Of a stretch of 43,786 bases of DNA, positions 32,387 through 40,328 are shown piece by piece. Origin of the DNA: an uncultured Rikenellaceae bacterium (GTDB lineage: Bacteria; Bacteroidota; Bacteroidia; Bacteroidales; Rikenellaceae); contig CAJTLO010000010.1 of NCBI GenBank assembly GCA_910577285.1, forward strand, positions 1 to 43,786, in the 5' to 3' direction. The translations under genes were made by a program, and so were the position numbers. Each line of letters opens with the position of its first letter. Position 1 is the first letter of the stretch. The notes under the pieces were generated by a model, which saw only the letters and a list, made by a program, of their open reading frames with translations, did no database searches and was not told the origin of the DNA.

Positions 32387-33910
32387 ATGAAAAAGATACT
32401 TTTTGCGGCGCTCGCACTGCTCGCCGCATCGTGCAACAACCCCGAAACCGATACCCAATCGCTCGAAACATCCCCCACGACCCTCGACTTCGAAGCCACC
32501 GGAAGCACTCCGCAGACCGTGCAGGTGAAAGCGCAGAACGTCGCCTGGGAGCACGCAGTCTCCGCCGACGCGAAAGCGTGGATGACCGTTACGCAGGACG
32601 GAAACACGCTATCGGTCAGCGTATCCGATAACTACATGGGCGAAAAGCGGATCGGACAGATCCGGATACGCCCCACCGACGGCAGCAAGCTCCCCGCACG
32701 CAGCGTCACCGTCACACAGCAGGCCAACCCCGCGCCGCCCGAACTATCCCTGTCGGTAAACCCCGCCTCGCTCACCTTTCAGGGAGAGGGAGCCGCCCCG
32801 CAGCAAGTGACCGTCACCGCCTCCGCCGAGCTGCTTTCGTGGACAGCGGCTCCCGACCAAGAGTCCGCAAGCTGGATCACCGCAACGACAGCCGGCGACA
32901 GAATCACCGTGACGGTGGCCGACAACCCCGACACCCGACTCCGGGCAGGCAACATCCTCGTCATCCCATCGGAAGAGGCGGCAGCTCCCAAAACCCTGCT
33001 CGTCATTCAGGAGGGTAAGATTCTCCCGCCGGCGCTTACCGTCACCCCCGCCGGGCCGATCGAGCTCCCCTACAACGGTCTCAACGGCAACCTCTACCTG
33101 CTGCTGAATGTCGAGGCACAAAATACGGAGTGGACCGCCAAAGCGGTGGACGCTGAGGACAAAGCGCTCGACTGGGCCTCCACGACCGTTTCGACCAGCG
33201 AAGGATACATCAACCTCTCCTTCGCACGCAATACCCAGAAGCAGCCCCGCTCGGGATTCGTAGTCGTCACGCCTTCGGCCGAAGAGCTGGAAGAGATACG
33301 CATTCCGCTCACCCAGACCGCCGCACCCGACCACCTCTCCACGCTCGCCGGCGACCTCGACATCGCCTCGCTCGGACTCGACCACGGCTATTCGGCCCTG
33401 ATGCCGTATGCCCCCTACGACACCCTCCTGCCCACCATCCAGTGGGAGCTGAACCTCCTCTCCGAAGGACTGACGGTCAACCCCAACTTCGGCACCTTCG
33501 AGGGTTCGGGCCACCGGCTCCATTTCCTGCCCGTCACCGACCGGATGGAAGCCAACGACGACAACCTCTACCCCCTCGCCGATGGCGTGTACGACGTAGT
33601 CGCCACGAAACCGTTTCCGGAAAATCCCGAGGAGATCTACCACAAGGACGCCTGGACCATCGACAAGGGAACGGAAGGAACCTCCTGGTCGACGAAATAC
33701 TCGAACTTCTGGTACCTGGAATACCGCGACAACGAGATCGTCGGCTCGGCCCCGATCATCTCCGGAACGGTCACCGTCACCAAAACCGCAGGTTTCGAGA
33801 ACACCTACTCCATCGAATTCGATCTGCTGGACGACTTCGGCAACCGGATCACCGGCACCTACGCCGGCTCCATCGGCCTCAACGTGAACGGCACACGACT
33901 TCCGGATTAA
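32387..33910 (+). CDS. Lipoprotein with tandem BACON-like domains
   Basis: A 507-residue lipoprotein with lipobox LLAASC (Cys16). Three Ig/BACON-like units follow: about 28-112 (TLDFEATGSTPQTVQVKAQN and the VTVTQQ ending), 118-207 (LTFQGEGAAPQQVTVTA, ASWITATTAGDRITV, ending TLLVIQEG) and a more divergent one at 210-315 (YLLLNVEAQNTEWTAKAV, SGFVVVTPSAEE). The C-terminal 180 residues form another beta-rich domain (DLDIASLGLDHGYSALMPYA, YRDNEIVGSAPIISGTVTV, FDLLDDFGNRITGTYAGSIG) that I cannot name. It is probably surface-exposed and may bind glycan or protein. It lies 90 bases after the first BACON gene and is likely in the same operon. Confidence 0.83.
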   Translation: MKKILFAALALLAASCNNPETDTQSLETSPTTLDFEATGSTPQTVQVKAQNVAWEHAVSADAKAWMTVTQDGNTLSVSVSDNYMGEKRIGQIRIRPTDGSKLPARSVTVTQQANPAPPELSLSVNPASLTFQGEGAAPQQVTVTASAELLSWTAAPDQESASWITATTAGDRITVTVADNPDTRLRAGNILVIPSEEAAAPKTLLVIQEGKILPPALTVTPAGPIELPYNGLNGNLYLLLNVEAQNTEWTAKAVDAEDKALDWASTTVSTSEGYINLSFARNTQKQPRSGFVVVTPSAEELEEIRIPLTQTAAPDHLSTLAGDLDIASLGLDHGYSALMPYAPYDTLLPTIQWELNLLSEGLTVNPNFGTFEGSGHRLHFLPVTDRMEANDDNLYPLADGVYDVVATKPFPENPEEIYHKDAWTIDKGTEGTSWSTKYSNFWYLEYRDNEIVGSAPIISGTVTVTKTAGFENTYSIEFDLLDDFGNRITGTYAGSIGLNVNGTRLPD

Positions 33911-33958
33911 CGCTCCGGCATCCCCCGGCATCGGGCATGCTCCGTCTGCCGGAACCTA

Positions 33959-34000
33959 AAAGGAGGGGATGCGGCCGCAAGGAGCCGCATCCCCTCCTTT
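33959..34000 (+). terminator. Intrinsic terminator of the BACON operon
   Basis: Perfect 17-bp inverted repeat (33959-33975 with 33984-34000) with T-run and 8-base loop. Confidence 0.9.
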
Positions 34001-34097
34001 TCCCCCGCCGTTCGCTCCGAAGGAGACTCCGCACCTTCTGTCGGCCGTAGGCTCCGGAAGAGGCTCCGCCGCCCCGTGCACTCGCCCGTACGAAAAC

Positions 34098-34134
34098 CGG
34101 CGGGAGATGAAAGTCGCTCTTTCACCTCCCGCCG
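34098..34134 (-). terminator. Intrinsic terminator of the nucleoside kinase gene
   Basis: A 16-bp stem with one mismatch (34098-34113 with 34119-34134), followed on the minus strand by GTTTTCG, about 80 bases past the stop. Confidence 0.85.
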
Positions 34135-34215
34135 ATGTTTCAGGGGCTTCACCCTACCGGGACCGGAGCCGCACCTTTCCCGCGGACCGCCACAGCCGGC
34201 CCCGCGCCGGACGAC

Positions 34216-35892
34216 TCAATAACGGAAGCTGCTGCCGCCGATGAACTCCCGCAGAATGGAGGTCGGCGGAATCTCCTCGGAGGGAATGTTGAGGAAATTG
34301 TCGAGGAACTTCAACAGGCGTCGGGCCTCGCCGTACTCGGGAATCGTATCCGGCACGTTGTAGAGCAGCGGTTCGGCATAACTGCGGAGCACGGGCAACT
34401 CATAGAAAAGCGACGAGTTGAACATGACGTCGGCATTCTCCTGATAGGGGAAAATGTATTTGTCCTCCCCGGCCCGCACGCTCGCCCAGCGGCGGAGCGT
34501 CGACGCCGCATCGCTTCCGCGGCTCTCGTTATCGCGCACGATGCGACGGATCAACCGGTTGTCCGTCGTGGGAATCCGGTTCATGTCGTCCATCATGATC
34601 GACGTGAACGCCGAGATGTAGATCTTGTACTTATAGGAATCGGGCACCTTCTCCGTCAGGCGCGGATTCAGGCCGTGGATACCCTCCACCACGAGTACCG
34701 ACCGGTCGCTGAGCTGCAACGGAGCCTCGTGCCACTGCCGCTTGCCCGAAATGAAATCGTAACGCGGTATGTCCACGCTGCGCCCGTCGAACAACTCCCC
34801 GAGATGTTCGTTGAACGTCTTCAGGTCGAGCGCATCGATCGTTTCGTAATCGTAATCGCCGTTCTCGTCGCGCGGCGTCTGCTCCCGCTCGAGGAAATAA
34901 TCGTCGAGGGAGATCAGCACCGGATCGAGCCCCAGGATCCGCATCTGGATACCGAGCCTCTTGGCGAACGTGGTCTTGCCGCTCGACGAAGGCCCCGAGA
35001 TGAGCACGAGCCGAGCCCCGCGCCCCCGGTTCGCCTCGTAAATGGCGTCGGCGATGCTGGCCAGCTTCTTCTCGTGGAACGCCTCGGCCACCTTGATCAG
35101 GTCGCTCGCCTCGCCGGCCAACACACGGGTGTTGAGCAGGCCGATGTTGGGTACCCCCATCACATCCACCCACTCCTTGTATTCGGTGAAGATGTCGAAC
35201 ATCTTCTCCTGATGGATCATCCCCTCCAACTGGTCGGGCGAGGTGCGCTTCGGCACCGCGATATGGATACCCTTATAATAGGGTTTCAGGTCGTAACGCG
35301 TCAGATAGCCGGTCGAAGGGGCGAGGGCACCGTAGAAGTAGCCCACGATATCGGCCAGGCCGTACATGGTCACATAGAGCCGCGGCCGCGTATCCATGAG
35401 GGTGATCTTGTCGTAGAACCCGAGCCGCGAATAGAGCTCTTTGGCCTCGGTCGAAAGCACCTTCCGACGGGCGATGGGAATATCCTGCGCGATGAGATCG
35501 TCCATCCGCGCCTTGAGCCGGTCCACCTCTTCCTGCGACACCTCGTCCATTCCCTCGATCTCGCAGTAAAACCCCTTGGAAACCGAGTGCGGAATCCGGA
35601 AACGCCGCCCGGGGAAGAGGTCGTGCACCGCCTTCTGCAGCGTGAAGAAGAGCGTACGTTCGTACACCCGAATCCCCTCGAAATGCGTGATGTCGATAAA
35701 ACGCACCGAAACGGGTTCGTAAATCATATAATCGAGCTCCTCGATGCTGTTGTTCACATAAGCCGCGAGATAGGGCCGTTCGGGCTCGGGAAGCATCCGG
35801 ATAATATCCGAAAGTCTCGTTCCCCACTCCACCATCAGGGTGGCTTCGCTGTTCTCACACGTTATTCCGACCAGATTACCGTTCATATTCAT
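34216..35892 (-). CDS. Nucleoside (uridine-type) kinase with N-terminal TGS/ThrRS-like region
   Basis: A 558-residue protein. The first 270 residues resemble the TGS and second-additional domains of threonyl-tRNA synthetase: EWGTRLSDIIRMLPEPERPY, DITHFEGIRVYERTLFFTLQ and RKVLSTEAKELYSRL. The C-terminal half is a P-loop kinase: Walker A SGPSSSGKTTFAKRL at about residue 297, then LISLDDYFLEREQTPRDENG, the uridine-kinase-type LPRYDF-like IPRYDFISGKRQ, VLVVEGIHGLNP, and the NRLIRRIVRDNESRG lid arginines. Such fusions are widespread in Bacteroidetes and Firmicutes and annotated as nucleoside kinases; they would phosphorylate uridine or cytidine in salvage. Domain order and length are normal. It is a single-gene unit. 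Confidence 0.9.
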   Translation of the reverse strand: MNMNGNLVGITCENSEATLMVEWGTRLSDIIRMLPEPERPYLAAYVNNSIEELDYMIYEPVSVRFIDITHFEGIRVYERTLFFTLQKAVHDLFPGRRFRIPHSVSKGFYCEIEGMDEVSQEEVDRLKARMDDLIAQDIPIARRKVLSTEAKELYSRLGFYDKITLMDTRPRLYVTMYGLADIVGYFYGALAPSTGYLTRYDLKPYYKGIHIAVPKRTSPDQLEGMIHQEKMFDIFTEYKEWVDVMGVPNIGLLNTRVLAGEASDLIKVAEAFHEKKLASIADAIYEANRGRGARLVLISGPSSSGKTTFAKRLGIQMRILGLDPVLISLDDYFLEREQTPRDENGDYDYETIDALDLKTFNEHLGELFDGRSVDIPRYDFISGKRQWHEAPLQLSDRSVLVVEGIHGLNPRLTEKVPDSYKYKIYISAFTSIMMDDMNRIPTTDNRLIRRIVRDNESRGSDAASTLRRWASVRAGEDKYIFPYQENADVMFNSSLFYELPVLRSYAEPLLYNVPDTIPEYGEARRLLKFLDNFLNIPSEEIPPTSILREFIGGSSFRY

Positions 35893-35951
35893 TCATGTAT
35901 TATCTCTCTGCAACGAACGCCGCAAATCCGTTTCGCGTACGTTCCCTGTCA

Positions 35952-35959
35952 CAAAAATA
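35952..35959 (-). promoter_or_regulatory. -7 promoter box of the nucleoside kinase gene
   Basis: TATTTTTG on the minus strand, 60 bases before the ATG. Confidence 0.6.
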
Positions 35960-36042
35960 CGATTATCTCCAAAGAATGTGCCTATCCGGAGAGCGAGCCG
36001 CAGAATAATCGTCGAAATAAACCCCGAAATTTACCGGTTCTA

Positions 36043-36073
36043 TTTGGCGAAACGAAAAAACTGCCTATCTTTG
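36043..36073 (+). promoter_or_regulatory. Promoter of tRNA-Lys
   Basis: TTTG (36043-36046), 19 bases, TATCTTTG (36066-36073), about 75 bases before the tRNA. Confidence 0.8.
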
Positions 36074-36149
36074 CACCGCTTTAGGAAAGAATACACCCGC
36101 TCCCGCCAAGGGAACTATTCGCCTAAAACCCAAACTGAAAACCATAGGA

Positions 36150-36222
36150 GATTCAGTAGCTCAGCAGGTAGAGCACATCCCTTTTAAGGATGGGGTCCTG
36201 GGTTCGAGCCCCAGCTGAATCA
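36150..36222 (+). tRNA. tRNA-Lys (anticodon TTT)
   Basis: Seventy-three bases with acceptor GATTCAG/CTGAATC, D arm GCTC/GAGC, anticodon stem CATCC/GGATG with loop CTTTTAA (anticodon 36183-36185) and T arm CTGGG/CCCAG. CCA is not encoded. Confidence 0.96.
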
Positions 36223-36225
36223 CGA

Positions 36226-36267
36226 AGATAATCGACTATTTACAAACCGGTAGATAGTCGATTATCT
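36226..36267 (+). terminator. Terminator hairpin after tRNA-Lys
   Basis: A perfect 14-bp AT-rich inverted repeat (36226-36239 with 36254-36267) directly after the tRNA. Confidence 0.7.
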
Positions 36268-36348
36268 GCATTTATGCCCCCTTTTCGATCTTCACCACCT
36301 CAGGGGCAGGGCCCTTATGCCTGTCAACACATTGGTTTGCCTATAACA

Positions 36349-36557
36349 AATTACCCCATTACCTTACACGATGCTATCGCCTGCGTCATCGGGCAGGAAG
36401 GACGGAGTCTTACGGTTCAGGAGATCACGGATCGGAGCCATGCGGATAAATATACCGCAGAAACAAAGACGACAAACCTCTCGACCCGAAGCAAGTGATA
36501 CTCCGCTTAGGCAACACCCTCGATCAATTCACAGTTTCCATCTCTTTGAAAAAATAA
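36349..36557 (+). pseudogene. Frameshifted winged-helix (HARE-HTH-like) remnant
   Basis: Two frames join into one small domain. The first (from about 36349) reads YPITLHDAIACVIGQEGRSL, then TVQEITDRSHAD. From about 36447 a second frame reads IYRRNKDDKPLDPKQVILRL, then GNTLDQFTVSISLKK and a TAA at 36557. The combined pattern (a short helix DAI, the Gly turn, EIT helix, then a basic wing and VILRL helix) looks like the HARE-HTH / HB1-ASXL type winged helix found in small DNA-associated bacterial proteins. One base appears to be missing around 36446-36450. The start codon is not clear. No upstream promoter was identified. Confidence 0.6.
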
Positions 36558-36949
36558 GGGATATTCCCTTCGCAATCAAGCACCGCGCCGGCAGACACCG
36601 GATCGCTCCTGTTCCCACAAGTTGAAGCCATCTAAAAAGGACGGCTTTCTTTCATTCTCCGAAGCCGGCGGCCATGATTTGTCCGACAGACTCACCTACC
36701 GCGACGATGCCGTCACAAGGAACATCGACAGCAACAAATCACCCCTGACCGCGCTATCGCATCCAACTCCACGCGCCGAGAACCGCCCCGGCAATTCGTA
36801 TTCTGCCACTCTCCACCCCTTACCCAGGAGCCACACCGGGCAGAGCTCCGCACCGGTTCCCCGTTACCACACCGCCCCGCCATGCAGCCAAAAGGGCGGA
36901 TTTGTGCCGTCGGGCGGTCGCTGCGTAACCGGATTCTCCCCTTTCTGAT
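36558..36949. other. Gap between the remnant and the exporter gene
   Basis: About 390 bases with no recognisable gene; a likely site of earlier gene decay, judging from the remnant on its left. Confidence 0.4.
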
Positions 36950-36957
36950 TATCTTTG
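36950..36957 (+). promoter_or_regulatory. -7 promoter box of the ABC exporter gene
   Basis: TATCTTTG on the plus strand, 45 bases before the ATG at 37003. It overlaps the upstream end of an open frame, which argues for the 37003 start. Confidence 0.6.
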
Positions 36958-37002
36958 TATCGGGCGGGAGCGGTGCGCCCCGTCCCGACCATTGCCCGCG
37001 AC

Positions 37003-38736
37003 ATGAAAGAAACCCCACCCAAGAGTCTGCCCTTCACTACGATCCTCGCCCTCATTCCCCGAGAACGAAGACGCGGGGCCGTGAGCACGGTCCTGGCGTC
37101 GGTGGCACTGGCTCTGCTCGATTTCGTGGGAATCGCCGTACTGGTCCCCGTACTGCTGCTCGTGCTGAGCGAGGAGGCGACGTTCGCCTACCCGGCCATG
37201 CGGTGGCTCTACGAGGCGGGGGGATTCACCTCCTTCGGCACATTCGTCTGCGCCGTCTGCGCCGCGGCAGTGGTCGTCATCATCCTCAAAAGCCTCCTGA
37301 CGCTCACCGTTTCCGACGCCGTAACGAAATACCTGCTCTCGCTCTACCGGCACTACTCCACCCGTATGTTCGACACCTGCCTCTCCCGGGGCGTGCTCTT
37401 CATCCGCAAACACCACACCTCGCAACTGATCAACAACGTGAACGGCGTCTGCCTGCGTTTCACGGAGGGTGTCCTCGGACAGCTCTTCGCCATCGCCACG
37501 GAGATCGTGCTGCTGGGATTGGTGGCCGCGGCCCTGCTGTGGTACGACCCGCGGCTGGTGCTGCTCGCCCTGGCGGTCTTCCTGCCGCTGACGCTCATCT
37601 ACGCGCTGGTGTTCCGGCGAAGGATGAACGAAAACGGCCGGACGGAGAACCGGCTGTTCGTGACACAGAACAAGACGCTCTACGAAACCCTGCGGGGATA
37701 TTCGGATATCGAGATCAACAACGCGGAACGGTATGTTTCCGACCGTTTCCGACGCGGTCTGCTGAGCCTCACCGAGTGCCGCCGCCGGGCACTGCTGGTG
37801 CGTACCGCCGCCGGGAGGATGGCGGAATTCTCGCTCATCCTGGGCATCGTGATCCTGATCATCGCCGGGGTGGCGGGGGGAACGGAGATGGCGACGCTGA
37901 AAATATCGCTCGGCATATTCGCCGTGGCGGCCTACAAGATCGTCCCTTCGGTGAACCGCATCGTGAACAGTTGGGTAGAGTATAAACGCAACGCATTCGC
38001 CGCCGAAAAGATAGCGGAAACCCTCGTCGACGCACCGCCTGTGAGATTCGCCGAACACGCCGCCGGACGTCTCCCCTTCGAGCGGGAAATCGCGGTGGAG
38101 GACGTCACCTTCCGTTACGAACCGGGAGGGAAAGCGGTCCTGGAACACTTTTCGCTCATCGTCCGCAAGGGCGAGCGGATCGGCATCCGGGGCTATTCGG
38201 GAGCCGGCAAAACCACCCTGTTCAATCTGCTCTGCGGTTTCTTTCCTCCCGAATCGGGCGAGATACGGGTGGACGGCACCCCGCTCTCGCCCGCCAACAT
38301 CCGGCCATGGCAACACAACCTCGCCTACGTGTCGCAGGACGTCTTCCTGCCCGACATGACGCTTGCCGAGAACATCGCTTTCGGGCTTCGCCGCGACCGG
38401 ATCGATCCCCAACGGCTGGAACAAGCCATCCGGGCGGCATCGCTCACGGAACTGATCGCCTCCCTGCCGCAGGGCGTCGACACGGTGACGGGGGAGGGCG
38501 GATGCCGCCTTTCCGGCGGACAACGGCAGCGCATCGGCATCGCGCGTGCCCTCTACAAACAGGCATCGGTGCTGCTCTTCGACGAGGCGACCTCCTCGCT
38601 CGACAGCCGGACCGAGCGGGAGATCGTAGAGGCCGTCGAAGAACTCTCCGAACGCCACAGCGAGCTGACCATACTCATCATATCGCACCGCGAGCAGACA
38701 CTCGCTTTCTGCGACCGTATCATCGACATAGGATAA
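37003..38736 (+). CDS. ABC exporter (fused membrane and ATPase domains)
   Basis: A 577-residue half-transporter. Six membrane segments lie in residues 20-300 (for example VLASVALALLDFVGIAVLVP, FVCAVCAAAVVVIILKSLL and IVLLGLVAAALLW). The ATPase follows: Walker A GYSGAGKTT at 397-405, a Q-loop in HNLAYVSQDVFLPDMTLAEN, the signature LSGGQRQR at about 503, Walker B VLLFDEATSSLDSR, and the switch His in IIISHREQT. There is no N-terminal C39 peptidase domain. Exporters of this type carry lipids, peptides or drugs. The next gene, a peptidase-like protein, starts 2 bases after the stop, and PqqD and HPrK-like genes lie downstream, which suggests peptide export, though lipid export cannot be excluded. 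The start at 37003 is preferred over a TTG at 36955 that lies in the promoter box. Confidence 0.92.
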   Translation: MKETPPKSLPFTTILALIPRERRRGAVSTVLASVALALLDFVGIAVLVPVLLLVLSEEATFAYPAMRWLYEAGGFTSFGTFVCAVCAAAVVVIILKSLLTLTVSDAVTKYLLSLYRHYSTRMFDTCLSRGVLFIRKHHTSQLINNVNGVCLRFTEGVLGQLFAIATEIVLLGLVAAALLWYDPRLVLLALAVFLPLTLIYALVFRRRMNENGRTENRLFVTQNKTLYETLRGYSDIEINNAERYVSDRFRRGLLSLTECRRRALLVRTAAGRMAEFSLILGIVILIIAGVAGGTEMATLKISLGIFAVAAYKIVPSVNRIVNSWVEYKRNAFAAEKIAETLVDAPPVRFAEHAAGRLPFEREIAVEDVTFRYEPGGKAVLEHFSLIVRKGERIGIRGYSGAGKTTLFNLLCGFFPPESGEIRVDGTPLSPANIRPWQHNLAYVSQDVFLPDMTLAENIAFGLRRDRIDPQRLEQAIRAASLTELIASLPQGVDTVTGEGGCRLSGGQRQRIGIARALYKQASVLLFDEATSSLDSRTEREIVEAVEELSERHSELTILIISHREQTLAFCDRIIDIG

Positions 38737-38738
38737 CC

Positions 38739-39212
38739 ATGCCCCAGATCAAAACCGTAGACAACGAACGCCTCTTCGCCGACGTGGAACGACTGCTCGA
38801 CGAAGGCGACCGCATCCGGCTGCTCGTCAAAGGCTACAGCATGCGACCGTTCCTGCGCAACGAACGGGACTGCGTCACGCTCTCCCCGCTCGGAACCCGC
38901 CCGCCCCGGCGGGGTATGGTGGTGCTGTTCCGTTACCGGGGCAAGCATGTCCTGCACCGCATCCGCCGCATCCGGAACGACCGGCTCGTCATCGCGGGCG
39001 ACGGCAACTATCGGGTGGAGGAGCACATCCGCCCCGGCGACATCGTCGCCTGCGCCGACTCCATCGAACGCAACGGACGCTCCGTCGTCTACGGCTCGTT
39101 CCGCTGGCGGCTGCTCACCCTCCGCAGTCTTGCCTTGAAGGCGCTCCGCACGCTTTACCACGACCTGCGACGAAAGGCCCGCCCCCTGCCCGCGGCTAAG
39201 AAAAAGCCGTGA
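38739..39212 (+). CDS. S24/S26-type peptidase-like protein
   Basis: A 157-residue protein of the signal peptidase/LexA fold. The Ser motif is LLVKGYSMRPFL (GYSMRP, Ser at about residue 34). A later strand GMVVLFRYRGKHVLHRIRRI places His in the HRI position used by Sec11/SipW-type enzymes, and LVIAGDGNYRVEEHIRPGDI completes the fold. No membrane anchor is visible; the end is basic and Leu-rich (TLRSLALKALRTLYHDL). Similar short peptidases occur in Bacteroidetes beside PqqD and HPrK-like genes. It could cleave an exported peptide. It starts 2 bases after the exporter stop, so it is co-translated with it. Confidence 0.82.
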   Translation: MPQIKTVDNERLFADVERLLDEGDRIRLLVKGYSMRPFLRNERDCVTLSPLGTRPPRRGMVVLFRYRGKHVLHRIRRIRNDRLVIAGDGNYRVEEHIRPGDIVACADSIERNGRSVVYGSFRWRLLTLRSLALKALRTLYHDLRRKARPLPAAKKKP

Positions 39213-39347
39213 TGCGCCCCTGCCCCGGCGGAAACGACCGCAAAGTTGCACATCTTTAGCCCGGTCGAAGATATTCCGTCCCGGGAACGCCCGAATGCCA
39301 TTCGGCTTTATGCCCGCTTTTTGGCTTCGCCCAAGACACTCCCGCTC

Positions 39348-39625
39348 GGCAAAACCCGAATGATATTGGTTTTGCACTCGACTTTCCGTATCTTTGATTT
39401 TATCTTAGATACTCCGTCTGGGCAAAACCCGAATGTTATTGGTTTTGCACTCGACTTTCCGTATCTTTGGTTGTACCTTAGATACTCCGTCTGGGCAAAA
39501 CCCGCATGTTATTCGGTTTTGCACTCGACTTTCCGTATCTTTGACTTGGCTTAGATACTCGGTCTCGGTAAAACCGAATGCCATTCGGTTGCACTTGCGA
39601 CTTCGGCTATCTTTGACTACGAACC
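39348..39625 (+). repeat. Tandem array of about four 73-bp promoter-bearing repeats
   Basis: Four units begin at 39348, 39421, 39494 and 39567, exactly 73 bases apart. Each opens with GGCAAAACCCGAATG (the last two degenerate), has ATTGGTTTTGCACTCGACTT and ends in TATCTTTG. The -7 boxes lie at 39389-39396, 39462-39469, 39536-39543 and 39608-39615. In the first two units a TTG sits 20 bases upstream of the -7. A degenerate fifth unit precedes (about 39275-39347) without a good -7 box. The array occupies the leader of the PqqD gene and is the largest regulatory-looking repeat in the window. Confidence 0.85.
39608..39615 (+). promoter_or_regulatory. Proximal -7 box of the promoter array, upstream of the PqqD-like gene
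   Basis: TATCTTTG in the last repeat, 27 bases before the ATG at 39643; the three others lie further upstream at about 73-base steps. Confidence 0.65.
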
Positions 39626-39642
39626 CTGAACAACGACCGGAC

Positions 39643-39912
39643 ATGAGAATCAAGGAAGGATACAAAATCAGAAATATCGCCGGGGAGCACGTCATCGTTT
39701 CCATCGGCACGCTCAACGTCAACCTCACTCAGGTTACCTCGCTCAACGCCACTTCGGTGTGGCTCTGGGAGCAGCTCGCGGGGACGGAATTCGATGCCGA
39801 ACGGGTGACCGACCTGCTGACGGAACGTTACGACGTGGACCGCCAGACCGCACGGACCGACGCGGAAGCATGGCTGGAACTGCTCCGCAAAGCCGAACTG
39901 GTCCGGGAGTAA
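39643..39912 (+). CDS. PqqD-family protein (RiPP recognition element)
   Basis: An 89-residue PqqD-like domain: EGYKIRNIAGEHVIVSIGTL, then NLTQVTSLNATSVWLWEQLA, a winged-helix part FDAERVTDLLTERYDVDR and a helix AEAWLELLRKAELV. PqqD domains bind the leader peptide of a ribosomal precursor and bring it to a modifying enzyme. A stand-alone form like this occurs in many lasso-peptide and other RiPP clusters. Here it follows a tandem promoter array and is followed by an HPrK-like kinase gene three genes away, but no lasso cyclase, radical-SAM or precursor gene is visible. The start at 39643 follows the last promoter box. Confidence 0.88.
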   Translation: MRIKEGYKIRNIAGEHVIVSIGTLNVNLTQVTSLNATSVWLWEQLAGTEFDAERVTDLLTERYDVDRQTARTDAEAWLELLRKAELVRE

Positions 39913-39989
39913 CCTCCAATCCCGCCAAAGGTCTTTTCCGGCAAAGGCGCCGCCGACCGCCGGCAGCTCTTCCCGCACGGGCACCTCGC

Positions 39990-40009
39990 CCGGGCATCCG
40001 GATGCCCGG
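39990..40009. terminator. Perfect 20-base palindrome after the PqqD gene
   Basis: CCGGGCATCC mirrored at its own centre (39990-40009), 78 bases past the stop. It could form a hairpin, but without loop or T-run; it overlaps the start of the nuclease remnant. Confidence 0.35.
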
Positions 40010-40295
40010 CCCCGGCTACCGCACAAACGGCAACGGCATCGTTTCCGGTGAGTGGATGAACTGCGTGGGCAACCTGATGCTGATGGCCGGCCGGCAGAAC
40101 AGTTCGCTGGGCAACCGACCCTTCCGCGAAAAGCTGGAGGTCCACGGAAAAGACAACCTCCTGGACCAGCAGAAAGAGGTGAAAGAATTCGTTGCGGATA
40201 AAGACTCCCCCGTATGGGACCGGGCATGCATCGAAAAACGCTTCGATAAAATCATAGAGACGGCGGAAACGATATGGAGCCTGGACGCCATCTGA
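40002..40295 (+). pseudogene. Remnant of a DUF1524 (GmrSD-type) nuclease C-terminus
   Basis: A 97-residue open frame that matches only the end of DUF262/DUF1524 proteins. The visible part from about 40045 has the HNH-region VGNLMLMAGRQNSSLGN, RPFREKLEVHGKDNLLDQQK and VWDRACIEKRFDKIIETAET-type tail. Full proteins of this kind are about 500-700 residues and include the ParB-like GmrS part, all missing here. GmrSD cuts modified phage DNA, so this is a truncated defence gene, probably left by a deletion. Translation from an internal Met is possible but not likely to give an active protein. Confidence 0.7.
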
Positions 40296-40328
40296 CCGCC
40301 GACACACTTTAAATTCATTCCCGAAATC

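Noticed and set aside
39348..39625. 73-bp array as CRISPR
   Set aside because: Units are continuous with no unique spacers, and each carries a -7 box; no cas genes.
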